Source: Brevibacterium sp. S111 (GTDB lineage: Bacteria; Actinomycetota; Actinomycetes; Actinomycetales; Brevibacteriaceae). From it: a stretch of 64,000 bases of DNA. The position numbers and the translations under genes are program-made. Every line of letters begins with the position of its first letter. Position 1 is the stretch's first letter. A model generated the notes under the pieces. It made no database searches and was not told the origin of the DNA. It was given only the letters and a program-made list of their open reading frames with translations. The stretch lies in assembly GCF_004745075.1 (NCBI RefSeq), contig NZ_RHFH01000010.1:62001-126000 (forward strand), in the 5' to 3' direction. Positions 1 through 7,115 of this stretch are shown piece by piece.

Positions 1-363
1 GGCGAGCCGACGGTAGGACATTGTGACCATGACGCTGGGGATCCGCTCGGCCCTGAGCTCGGCGAGCAGCTCCAGTGCGCCGGGCCGGAACGGGACGGAG
101 GTGCGGATCTGGTCGATCACCGCGCCCATGAGGGTGTCGACGATCTCGTTCACCGGTAGATCGAGACCGGCCTCCTGCATCATCGACGCCGAGGTGGTCA
201 GTTCGTTGCCGACGAATTCGAGCCCCTGCTCTTCTGACCAGGGAAGCCCATGAGCGTTCATCAGTTCTGTTTCGGCTCGGATCCAGTACGGTTCCGTATC
301 GACAAGGGTTCCGTCCATATCCCACAGGACAGCGGCGGGCTCGGCGGCGGCAGAATTCGTCAT
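1..363 (-). CDS. HAD-superfamily phosphatase, N-terminal part (runs off the window)
   Basis: The minus strand reads from ATG at 363 without a stop to the window edge, giving the first 121 residues of a protein. Residues 14-23 carry the HAD motif I, WDMDGTLVDTE, with the nucleophile Asp and the acid/base Asp two residues later. It is followed by a helical cap (ELMNAHGLPW...VGNELT) like that of beta-phosphoglucomutase or phosphoglycolate phosphatase. The motif II/III regions lie outside. By family it is a soluble Mg-dependent phosphomonoesterase; the substrate cannot be told. It is divergent from the PAC2 gene with only 22 bases between the start codons. Confidence 0.85.
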   Translation of the reverse strand, partial: MTNSAAAEPAAVLWDMDGTLVDTEPYWIRAETELMNAHGLPWSEEQGLEFVGNELTTSASMMQEAGLDLPVNEIVDTLMGAVIDQIRTSVPFRPGALELLAELRAERIPSVMVTMSYRRLA

Positions 364-373
364 ACGCCCAGCG

Positions 374-379
374 TAGTCT
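374..379 (+). promoter_or_regulatory. Leaderless -10 element TAGTCT for the PAC2 gene
   Basis: TAGTCT ends six bases before ATG 386 and no Shine-Dalgarno is present, so transcription probably starts at the A of the start codon. The whole divergent promoter is squeezed into 22 bases plus the 5' end of the HAD gene. Confidence 0.6.
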
Positions 380-385
380 TGAACC

Positions 386-1216
386 ATGAGCTTTCTTCCA
401 TCCGGGTCCGGGGCACTCGTCTTCATCGCCTTCGAAGGTCAGGATGCCGATGCCTCCGAAGCCGCGAGTTCCCTGGCCAAGGATCTCGTCGAGGTCTGGC
501 AGCTGAACGACTCGCAGATCCTCGACACCGACGGGTTCTACGAATTCCGCTTCTCCGAGCCGGAGATCCTCCGCGACGAGGAGGGAACCGCATCGATCGC
601 CTGGCCGGGGATCGCGGTGCATCGCGGCCGCCTCGGCGAACTGCCGATCACCGTCATCCACGGTCACGAACCGGGACTGAAGTGGCGGGAGTTCCTCTCC
701 CTCATCCTCGGTCAGATCGGTCGGGACGATTCGGTCGTCCTCCTCGGCGGGCTCCATGCGGAGGTGCCGCACACCCGACCGCTGCCGGTCGTGGCGAACA
801 CCGAGGACCGAACGCTGGCGGCCGAGATCGGCATCGATGCCAACGGCTATGAAGGTCCCATCGGCATCCTCGGCCTCCTCGCCGTGGCCTGCCGGTGGCG
901 GAGTCTGCGCGCGATCAATCTGTGGGTCGGGGTGCCGGACTACCTTGCCGATTCTCCGTCGCCGAAGGCGGAACTGGCGCTGGCCAAGGCCGTCGAACAC
1001 TATGCGGGCGTGGAGATCGATATCCATGTGCTCGAGGAGGAGAGCCGCGCATGGGAGCTGGGCGCCGATGAGCTCGTGTCGCTGAATCCGCAACTGGCCG
1101 AACTCGTCCGCGCTCTCGAGGAGGCTATCGACTCCGCCGATCTGCCTGAGGCCAGCGGAGACGCCATCGCGGCCGAGTTCGAACGCTATCTGCGCAAACG
1201 CGGCCGCGAGAAGTAG
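386..1216 (+). CDS. PAC2 family protein (proteasome assembly chaperone-like)
   Basis: A 276-residue soluble protein with the PAC2 fold: an N-terminal strand ALVFIAFEGQDADASEA, the central GLHAEVPHTRPLPV motif typical of actinobacterial PAC2 proteins, and a helical C-terminus ending in basic RYLRKRGREK. In actinomycetes such genes are often found near proteasome or mycothiol genes, but no proteasome gene lies here. Its exact role is unknown; the fold is named after eukaryotic proteasome-assembly chaperones. It converges on mshC with a 9-base gap. Confidence 0.8.
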   Translation: MSFLPSGSGALVFIAFEGQDADASEAASSLAKDLVEVWQLNDSQILDTDGFYEFRFSEPEILRDEEGTASIAWPGIAVHRGRLGELPITVIHGHEPGLKWREFLSLILGQIGRDDSVVLLGGLHAEVPHTRPLPVVANTEDRTLAAEIGIDANGYEGPIGILGLLAVACRWRSLRAINLWVGVPDYLADSPSPKAELALAKAVEHYAGVEIDIHVLEEESRAWELGADELVSLNPQLAELVRALEEAIDSADLPEASGDAIAAEFERYLRKRGREK

Positions 1217-1225
1217 GGCGCAGAG

Positions 1226-2485
1226 TCAGTCGAGCAGACGGATGCCCAGCAGCGCATCGACGGCGTCGGCGACCCGGTCACCGCTGAGCGCAGCGGTGAT
1301 CGAGGGCTCGGTGTCTGCGTAGTGTTCGGCCCATTCGTCGAGGATCCCGAGGGCACGGGGGCTGTCGAGGTCGTCGGTGAGCGCTTCGCGGAGCAGACCG
1401 ATGATGTGTCCGCGCAGTCCTTCCCGGCATTCGGATTCGCACTTCGCCGCATGCCGCCACGCCTCCAGCCGTGCCGCTGCGGTCTCGAGCTGCTCTTCGG
1501 TGAAGCTCCAATCGCTGCGGTAGTGGTTGGACAGGATCACGGTGCGGATGACCATCGGGTCGACTCCGCGTTCGCGCAGCTGTGAGACGAGCACGAGGTT
1601 GCCCTTCGATTTGCTCATCTTCTCGCCGTCGAGTCCGACCATGCCGGTGTGCATGTAGGTCTTGGCCATCGGGGTGTCGCGCCAGGCTGCGGCGTGGGCC
1701 GCGCTCATCTCGTGGTGCGGGAAGATGAGGTCGTTCCCGCCGCCCTGCACGTCGACGGGCAGGCCCGCGTACTTGTCGACGATGACGGTGCATTCGACGT
1801 GCCAGCCGGGCCGGCCGCGGCCCAGTGCCCCGCCGTCCCACGACGGTTCGCCTTCACGCTCGGCGCGCCACAGCAGCGGGTCGATCGGGTTCTCTTTGCC
1901 CACGGTGTCCGGGTCACCGCCGCGTTCGGCCGAGAGCACGGCCATCGTCTTCTCGTCGTCATGGCTGACGGTGCCGAAAGGCGGGGTGATCGGGGTCGAC
2001 ACCCGGTAGTAGACGTCACCGTTGTCGAGCGTGTAGGCCGCGCCCTTGGCGACGAGGTCCTCCACGGCCGCGGTGATCTCGGGGACGGTTTCGACGACGC
2101 CGATGAAGCTCCGCGGCGGGATCACCCGCAGGGCCTCCATGTCCTCACGGTAGAGCTGGATCTGGGAGGAGGCGAGTTCGCGCCAGTCGACCCCGGTGGC
2201 GTCGGCCCTCTCCAGCAGCGGATCGTCGACGTCGGTGGTGTTCTGGACGTAGACGACGTCGAGTCCGGCATCACGCCAGATGCGGTTGAGCAGGTCGAAG
2301 GCCACATAGGTGGCCGCGTGACCGAGATGCGTCGCATCGTAGGGGGTGATGCCGCAGACGTAGAGACGAGCGGTCTGCTCGCGACCGCGCAGGCGGCGCG
2401 GGCTGCGGGAGCTCGTGTCGAAGACCGTGGGCACCTTCCCGGTGCTGGTCAGACGGGGCAGTTGTGGTTCGGGCCATGACTTCAC
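1226..2485 (-). CDS. mshC: L-cysteine:1D-myo-inositol 2-amino-2-deoxy-alpha-D-glucopyranoside ligase (MshC)
   Basis: The enzyme joins cysteine to glucosaminyl-inositol with ATP, the third step of mycothiol synthesis in the cytosol. It is a cysteinyl-tRNA-synthetase-like protein of 419 residues. Cys44 sits in LYVCGITPYD, the HIGH-type motif is HLGH at 53-56, zinc-site candidates lie in WHVEC near 229-232, and KMSKS is at 289-293. The length lacks the tRNA anticodon-binding domain of CysS, as expected for MshC. I chose GTG 2485 because TAGGCT lies seven bases upstream (leaderless) and the protein then begins in the family's usual way. The longer open frame to 2800 overlaps the next gene and is not supported. 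Confidence 0.95.
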   Translation of the reverse strand: MKSWPEPQLPRLTSTGKVPTVFDTSSRSPRRLRGREQTARLYVCGITPYDATHLGHAATYVAFDLLNRIWRDAGLDVVYVQNTTDVDDPLLERADATGVDWRELASSQIQLYREDMEALRVIPPRSFIGVVETVPEITAAVEDLVAKGAAYTLDNGDVYYRVSTPITPPFGTVSHDDEKTMAVLSAERGGDPDTVGKENPIDPLLWRAEREGEPSWDGGALGRGRPGWHVECTVIVDKYAGLPVDVQGGGNDLIFPHHEMSAAHAAAWRDTPMAKTYMHTGMVGLDGEKMSKSKGNLVLVSQLRERGVDPMVIRTVILSNHYRSDWSFTEEQLETAAARLEAWRHAAKCESECREGLRGHIIGLLREALTDDLDSPRALGILDEWAEHYADTEPSITAALSGDRVADAVDALLGIRLLD

Positions 2486-2492
2486 GCAGACC

Positions 2493-2498
2493 AGCCTA
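2493..2498 (-). promoter_or_regulatory. Leaderless -10 element TAGGCT for mshC
   Basis: On the minus strand TAGGCT is followed by seven bases and GTG 2485. This suggests mshC has its own leaderless promoter even though it sits 73 bases downstream of the SCO1664-family gene in the same direction. Confidence 0.55.
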
Positions 2499-2558
2499 AC
2501 CGAGACGCAGGCGTTCGGCACTCCGATTCCCAGTGATGCTCGCAACCGGATGCCGGAC

Positions 2559-3371
2559 TCAGATCGGCGGCCAGGGGATGACGGTGCGGTCCTCGGGGGC
2601 TTCGGGGAAGAACTCACCTGTGAGGAGAGTCTCGGCCCGCTCGCGCAGAGCCTGCACCTCCTGGGGCGAAAGACAGTCGCAGAGCGCGTCGTTGAGGACC
2701 GGGTCCATGTCGACGATCTCCTCGAGGGCGTCGATCTCCTCGGCTCGGAACGATGTGCGGGAGAAGCCCCACAGCACGGTGCGCAGCTTCTCATCGGCAT
2801 GGAACGTCAGCCCGTTGTCGATGCCGAAGACGCCGATGTCGTGCGCATCGGTGCTCGGCAGGGTCGAACCGGTGATGACATGGCCGGCCTTTCGGTCAGC
2901 GTTGTTGGCGAGCAGGTCGAAGAAGGCGACGGCGCGCAGGCCCTCGTTGACCGCATGGGAGAGGACGAGGTCGCGGCCGTCCTCGGTGCGCAGCGCGAAG
3001 ATCGGAGTGTGGTCGGCCGGGATCGCCTGCACCGCTGACAGGCTCACGGCCTCGTCATCATCGGTGGCTTCGACGTAGGCCTGCAGAGAGCCGCGACCGG
3101 CGGGCAGGTCCTCGCGCAGCACCGTCGGCGGGACGACGTCGAGTCCGAGGGCTGAGCTGAGCCGATAGGACGCGACTTCCCGCAGCGCCAGTGTCCCCGA
3201 GGGGAAGTCGAGCAGCGGGCGTTCCCCGGAGATCGGTTTGTACACGGCCTTGACCGCCCGGTCCGAGTGTTCGATCACGAGCAGGCGGGTGTCATTGCTG
3301 GCCCGCGGAATCGAGCCCATCTCCGTCCACTCCCCCGCGCTCAGAGCCTCGAGGAGAAAGCTGTTGTCCAT
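2559..3371 (-). CDS. SCO1664-family protein (PI3/4-kinase/HipA-like fold)
   Basis: A 270-residue protein of the actinobacterial SCO1664 family. The kinase-like features are a Lys in VKAVYKPISGERPL (ATP-binding strand), the REVASYRLS helix, the catalytic-loop-like NNADRKAGH and the metal-binding-loop-like GIDNGLTFH. In actinobacteria it is nearly always encoded with DUF3090 and mshC, which suggests a shared pathway, but no substrate is known to me. ATG 3371 starts four bases after the DUF3090 stop, so the two are translationally linked. Confidence 0.85.
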   Translation of the reverse strand: MDNSFLLEALSAGEWTEMGSIPRASNDTRLLVIEHSDRAVKAVYKPISGERPLLDFPSGTLALREVASYRLSSALGLDVVPPTVLREDLPAGRGSLQAYVEATDDDEAVSLSAVQAIPADHTPIFALRTEDGRDLVLSHAVNEGLRAVAFFDLLANNADRKAGHVITGSTLPSTDAHDIGVFGIDNGLTFHADEKLRTVLWGFSRTSFRAEEIDALEEIVDMDPVLNDALCDCLSPQEVQALRERAETLLTGEFFPEAPEDRTVIPWPPI

Positions 3372-3375
3372 CACT

Positions 3376-3939
3376 TCAGGCGCGCGGGATCCCGTTGGCG
3401 CGTGGGCACAGGTGGCCTTCGGGCTCGAGCGGGAGGGAGCAGAACGGGCAGTCGCCGCGTCCTGCGCCGACGACCTGTTCGCCGCGGCGGGAGAACTCCC
3501 GAGCGGCCGCCGCGTCGAGGACGACGCGCAGGACCTCGCGGTCGACTTCGTCGTCATCGGGGTCGGCGGACGTTCCGGCCTGGGCGTCCGCCTCGGTGAG
3601 TTCGAAGCATTCGACGACGAGTTCGTGTTTGACCGTGTCCCAGCCGAGGCTCATGGTGCCGACACGGAACTCCGGTTCGATGGGCACATTCAGTCCGGCG
3701 TTGTCGATGCGGTCGTCGAGGGCCGTCTGCGGCACTCGCGCGGCCGGGTCCTTGGTCATGACCATGTCGAGCAGCTCGGTGATCCGGTCGGCGAGGATCT
3801 CCACCTGTTCCTTCTCCACGACGACGGTCGTCAGCACGGTCCCGGACTTCGCCTGGAGGAGGAAGGTCCTCTCCCCCGGCAGTCCGATCGTGCCGACGAC
3901 GAAACGGTCCGGTGTGGGGTGGTCGTAGAGAGCTGCCAT
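3376..3939 (-). CDS. DUF3090 family protein
   Basis: A 187-residue conserved actinobacterial protein of unknown function. The N-terminal beta-rich part (RFVVGTIGLPGERTFLLQA) is followed by a C-terminal zinc-ribbon-like cluster, Cys164-x2-Cys167-x8-His176-x-Cys178, ending in PRANG. It heads the DUF3090 - SCO1664 - mshC run. The histidine-phosphatase gene that normally precedes it is found instead at 6190-6870. The start is set by a leaderless promoter. Confidence 0.88.
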   Translation of the reverse strand: MAALYDHPTPDRFVVGTIGLPGERTFLLQAKSGTVLTTVVVEKEQVEILADRITELLDMVMTKDPAARVPQTALDDRIDNAGLNVPIEPEFRVGTMSLGWDTVKHELVVECFELTEADAQAGTSADPDDDEVDREVLRVVLDAAAAREFSRRGEQVVGAGRGDCPFCSLPLEPEGHLCPRANGIPRA

Positions 3940-3945
3940 GTCTTC

Positions 3946-3951
3946 AGCCTA
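3946..3951 (-). promoter_or_regulatory. Leaderless -10 element TAGGCT for DUF3090
   Basis: TAGGCT, six bases, then ATG 3939. It has the same hexamer as the mshC promoter. It stands back to back with the leaderless promoter of the small acidic gene, the two start codons being 57 bases apart. Confidence 0.6.
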
Positions 3952-3984
3952 GTTCAAACACTTACATGTGACTCCGGCCTGGGA

Positions 3985-3990
3985 TACATT
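3985..3990 (+). promoter_or_regulatory. Leaderless -10 element TACATT for the small acidic protein
   Basis: TACATT, then TGAGTC (six bases), then ATG 3997. No ribosome binding site is visible, consistent with a leaderless mRNA. Confidence 0.6.
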
Positions 3991-3996
3991 TGAGTC

Positions 3997-4260
3997 ATGA
4001 GCACTGATCCTCGTGAGGCCCTGGACGCATTCCTCGAAGCAGTGAGAGAGCACTACGCTGCATCCGCACACCGAAACGGTGACCAAGACCCCCGAGTCGA
4101 AGCCGCTTATATGGCTTTGGCCGACGCCTTCGAAATCTACGAAGATGCGATCTACACCGCGTTCGACGAGGTGACCCCCTTCGAACTCTTCGATGACGTC
4201 GAAGATGCGAAGGACGATGAGGGATTCATCCTCGACGAAGAAGACGACGAGGACGACTGA
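3997..4260 (+). CDS. Small conserved acidic protein, function unknown
   Basis: An 87-residue, strongly acidic protein. The first 65 residues are predicted helical (EALDAFLEAVREHYAA, AYMALADAFEIYEDAIYTAF); the tail is almost pure Asp/Glu. Similar short proteins in Micrococcales are sometimes labelled 'primosomal protein', but I see no sequence basis for that name. The acidic tail could act as a DNA mimic or protein-binding strand (inference). Codon use matches its neighbours and it has its own leaderless promoter, so it is a real gene. Confidence 0.8.
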   Translation: MSTDPREALDAFLEAVREHYAASAHRNGDQDPRVEAAYMALADAFEIYEDAIYTAFDEVTPFELFDDVEDAKDDEGFILDEEDDEDD

Positions 4261-4285
4261 GCTCCGTTCTCAGCGCTGTCAGCCG

Positions 4286-5185
4286 TCAGGAGATCTGGTC
4301 GAGCACCTCGGCGATCTCTTCGGCCAGCTCGACCTCGCCGCCGGTGACCTCGGCCAGCTGTGCCGGAGTCCTCGGTGAGACCAGCGAGCAGGCGATCCCG
4401 CGGTGCCGGTTGAAGGCCAGAGCGATATCGGTCGTCGACACGCCCAAGGCGGTCGCGGCTTTCCGCACTCCGGCGAGCACCCGATTCGATCGGTCATCGA
4501 GATAGGCACCCACATAGTCGCTGAGCTCACCGGCCAGCCGCGAATCCTGCGGTGTCGCCGAGCGATATTTGTCGGTGAGCACTCCGCGTCCCAGCCCGGC
4601 ACCGGCGATGAGTGAGACTCCGGCATAGTCCGCGGCAGGGATGAGGTCGTCCTCGGCATCGCGATTGAGCAGAGAGTATTCGGCGACGGCGCAGGCGATG
4701 GGGATCCCTGCCCCGCGCATCTCCGCCAGCTGCCACCCGCTGTGGTGGGAGACGCCGACATAGCGGATCTTGCCCAGTGTGAGCAGCGTATCGATCGCCG
4801 AGGCGGTCTCGGCCCGATCGACGTCGGCATCGAAGACGTCGAGGACGAGGACGTCGAGATGACTGCGACCCGTCGTGTGCAGCAGGGCATCGACCTGGGA
4901 CAGGATCCGGGCCCGCCCGAGTCCCACCTCGATATGGTCGGGCTCGCTCAGGGACACGCCCACCCGGGCCATGAGCAGCATCTCTTCGGGAAGTCTCAGC
5001 TGCCCGAGCACCGAGGCCGCGATTGTGGCAGAGCTGGGCAGCTCGAGGAGGTTCCCACCAGCATCCCTGTAGTCGTCGACGAGACGCTGAGCGGTCCGGT
5101 CATCGACCCGGTGGCCCCATTCGAAGGTCCCGAGACCCACATCGCTGACGTCCAGACCGGTGGTGCCGAGGCGTTGGTGCTTCAT
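4286..5185 (-). CDS. Aldo/keto reductase-family protein, catalytic tetrad lost
   Basis: A 299-residue TIM-barrel protein recognisable from RLGTTGLDVSDVGLGTFEWG at the N-terminus and the cofactor-end motif SLVSPRTPAQLAEV near the C-terminus. The catalytic tetrad of active reductases is absent: the Asp position is Glu48, the segment that should hold the Tyr is shortened to LPSSATIAASVLG, the Lys position is Arg74 and the His position is Asp116. The fold and reading frame are intact, so this looks like a pseudoenzyme with a binding or regulatory role rather than a decayed gene (inference). It is convergent with the acidic protein gene and divergent from uppP. Confidence 0.85.
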   Translation of the reverse strand: MKHQRLGTTGLDVSDVGLGTFEWGHRVDDRTAQRLVDDYRDAGGNLLELPSSATIAASVLGQLRLPEEMLLMARVGVSLSEPDHIEVGLGRARILSQVDALLHTTGRSHLDVLVLDVFDADVDRAETASAIDTLLTLGKIRYVGVSHHSGWQLAEMRGAGIPIACAVAEYSLLNRDAEDDLIPAADYAGVSLIAGAGLGRGVLTDKYRSATPQDSRLAGELSDYVGAYLDDRSNRVLAGVRKAATALGVSTTDIALAFNRHRGIACSLVSPRTPAQLAEVTGGEVELAEEIAEVLDQIS

Positions 5186-5254
5186 GCTTCTTGAGGTTAC
5201 CCGATCCGGCGACTACCGTGGTTTCGTTCCCACCCCATATTCTCAAGGAGTCGT

Positions 5255-6091
5255 ATGTACGACTGGCTGGTCGCTGCCGTGCTCGGAATCGTGCAGGCAC
5301 TCACCGAGTTCCTCCCGATCTCGTCCTCGGCGCATGTGCGCATCGTCGGCGAACTCATGCTGCCGGGCGACGATCCCGGCGCCTTCTTCACCGCCATCAT
5401 CCAGATCGGCACCGAGGCGGCCGTCGTCGTCTATTTCTGGCGCGACATCGTCACGATCATCTCGAAATGGTGCAAAGCTCTCGTCGGCAGGCACGATCGC
5501 AAGGACCCCGAGGTGCGGCTGGGCTGGCTCATCATCGTCGGTTCGATCCCCATCGTCGTCATCGGCCTGCTGTTCCAGGACCACATCGAAGGCGCGCTGC
5601 GCAGCCTGTGGATCACCGCGACGATGCTCATCGTCTTCGGCATCATCATCGGCATCACCGACTGGGCCGGGAAGCGGGAGCGCACGCTCGAAGACATGAC
5701 CTGGGGTCAGGGCATCCTCTTCGGCTTCGCTCAGGCCCTGGCCGTCATCCCCGGCGTGTCGCGTTCGGGCGGCACGATCATGGCGGGTCGGTTCATGGGC
5801 TTCGACCGTCCCGCCGCCGCTCGGTATTCGTTCCTGCTCGCGATCCCCGCGGTTCTCGGCTCGGGATTCTATGGAGTCGCACAGACGCTCGGACGCGCCG
5901 ATGACATGGTGCTCGGCTGGGGTCCGACGATGTTGGCGACCCTCATCTCCTTCGTCCTCGGCCTCTTCGTCATCCACTGGTTCCTCGGCTATGTGAAGAC
6001 GAAGTCCTTCGCGATCTTCGTCTGGTACCGCGTGGCGTTGGGCATCGTGCTCTACGTTCTGCTCGGCACCGGCGTCCTCGCCGCTGTCTGA
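5255..6091 (+). CDS. uppP: Undecaprenyl-diphosphate phosphatase (bacitracin-resistance type)
   Basis: An integral membrane enzyme that converts undecaprenyl diphosphate to the monophosphate for reuse as cell-wall lipid carrier. Its 278 residues and about eight membrane segments fit the BacA/UppP family. The two signature motifs are EFLPISSSAH (18-27) and PGVSRSGGT (166-174), which hold the catalytic Glu, Ser and Arg. AAGGAG lies four bases before ATG 5255. A hairpin follows the gene. Confidence 0.97.
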   Translation: MYDWLVAAVLGIVQALTEFLPISSSAHVRIVGELMLPGDDPGAFFTAIIQIGTEAAVVVYFWRDIVTIISKWCKALVGRHDRKDPEVRLGWLIIVGSIPIVVIGLLFQDHIEGALRSLWITATMLIVFGIIIGITDWAGKRERTLEDMTWGQGILFGFAQALAVIPGVSRSGGTIMAGRFMGFDRPAAARYSFLLAIPAVLGSGFYGVAQTLGRADDMVLGWGPTMLATLISFVLGLFVIHWFLGYVKTKSFAIFVWYRVALGIVLYVLLGTGVLAAV

Positions 6092-6159
6092 GCCGCCTGC
6101 CGGCTCCGGTCGCGGGCGGACCTCAGCCCCGACCTGAGCTTTCCGCTCCGCACGTTCCT

Positions 6160-6191
6160 GATCCCGGTATTCGAGTGAGAATGCCGGGATC
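6160..6191. terminator. Bidirectional hairpin between uppP and the phosphatase
   Basis: GATCCCGGTATT (6160-6171) and AATGCCGGGATC (6180-6191) pair over 12 positions with one G-T, around an 8-base loop. It lies between two convergent genes and touches the stop codon of the minus-strand one. There is no U-run. Confidence 0.6.
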
Positions 6192-6870
6192 AGCGCATTC
6201 CGCCCCCACCGACGGCCCCCGACTGCCCGAGACCGGCAGCGGTCACCGACATCGCGGCCAGCACCGGTCTCGTCCCCGAATAGTCGATGACGGTGAATGA
6301 GCCCGGCGCCACGCTCAGACGTTGGAAGTCATCGAGCGGCATGCCCAAGGCATCGGCGATGATCGATTTGATGATGTCTCCGTGGGAGACGATCATCCCC
6401 CACAGGGGCTTTTCCTTCGTCTCCGCGTCTCTGTCCGCCTCGGCGTCTCTGAGCTCGGCGACGAGCGCGTGGACACGGGCGACGGACCGGTCGGCCGCCT
6501 CGGCGATGGATTCCCCTCCCGGAAACCGGGCCAGCGAGGCGCGGTCGAGCACCGTCGCCCACAGTGGTTCGGATGCGAGCTCCTTGAGCCTGCGTCCCGT
6601 CCAGTCGCCGTAGTCGAGTTCGATGACGGCTTCGTCCTCGGCGGAGTGTTCGATCTCGGCCGCCTGCCGGGCGATCTCGGCGGTCTGCACGCAGCGGCGC
6701 AGGGGAGAATGGATGAGACGGGCGAAGCGACGGTTCGGCAGCAGTCGCAGGTTCGCTTCGAGCGCGCCCACGCCCTCGTCGGTCAGGGACACACCGGCGG
6801 CTCGTCCGGCCAGGATTCCGGAGACGTTGGCGCTGGAGAGGCCGTGCCGCAGAAGAACGATGACGGGCAT
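6190..6870 (-). CDS. Histidine phosphatase, MSMEG_4193 family
   Basis: A 226-residue phosphoglycerate-mutase-fold phosphatase. The catalytic motif is Arg8-His9-Gly10 in LLRHGLSSAN; the family hallmark GILAGRAAGVSLTDEG follows, then HSPLRRCVQTA, ELDYGDWTGR and the second catalytic His in IVSHGD. The Gly-rich end GAVGGGGMR is also typical. In most actinobacteria this gene sits directly before DUF3090-SCO1664-mshC; here two genes on one side and uppP intervene. ATG 6870 is preferred over GTG 6879 because TAATGT lies seven bases before it. Confidence 0.9.
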   Translation of the reverse strand: MPVIVLLRHGLSSANVSGILAGRAAGVSLTDEGVGALEANLRLLPNRRFARLIHSPLRRCVQTAEIARQAAEIEHSAEDEAVIELDYGDWTGRRLKELASEPLWATVLDRASLARFPGGESIAEAADRSVARVHALVAELRDAEADRDAETKEKPLWGMIVSHGDIIKSIIADALGMPLDDFQRLSVAPGSFTVIDYSGTRPVLAAMSVTAAGLGQSGAVGGGGMR

Positions 6871-6877
6871 GGCATCC

Positions 6878-6883
6878 ACATTA
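6878..6883 (-). promoter_or_regulatory. Leaderless -10 element TAATGT for the MSMEG_4193-type phosphatase
   Basis: TAATGT, seven bases, ATG 6870. The alternative GTG at 6879 overlaps this hexamer, which argues against it as the start. Confidence 0.55.
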
Positions 6884-6895
6884 GCCCAGATCGTC

Positions 6896-6901
6896 TAGGG
6901 T
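6896..6901 (+). promoter_or_regulatory. Leaderless -10 element TAGGGT for the DUF5703 gene
   Basis: TAGGGT, GGGCCT, then ATG 6908. It is divergent from the phosphatase promoter; the two hexamers are only 12 bases apart. Confidence 0.6.
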
Positions 6902-6907
6902 GGGCCT

Positions 6908-7111
6908 ATGAAACGTCAGCGTCCACGTATGACTTACGAATTCCGCAAGGTTTCGTTCTCCAAGGATGTGCCGCGGTCGGTCAGCCTGCAGGAGCTCAAC
7001 GACGAGGCGGAATACGGCAAATGGGAGCTCGCTCGGACTCGGATCTCCGTCGGCGGCGTCCGCACCGTCTGGCTGCGCCGCAAGATCATGCCGCTGACTC
7101 TGAGCAGCTGA
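6908..7111 (+). CDS. DUF5703 family small protein
   Basis: A 67-residue basic protein matching the actinobacterial DUF5703 pattern: MTYEFRKVSF, LQELNDEAEYGKWELARTRI, then GGVRTVWLRRKIM. Function is unknown; the same family commonly lies beside M20 peptidase genes, as here. It is leaderless and probably forms an operon with the following transporter (4-base gap). Confidence 0.85.
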   Translation: MKRQRPRMTYEFRKVSFSKDVPRSVSLQELNDEAEYGKWELARTRISVGGVRTVWLRRKIMPLTLSS

Positions 7112-7115
7112 TCGT

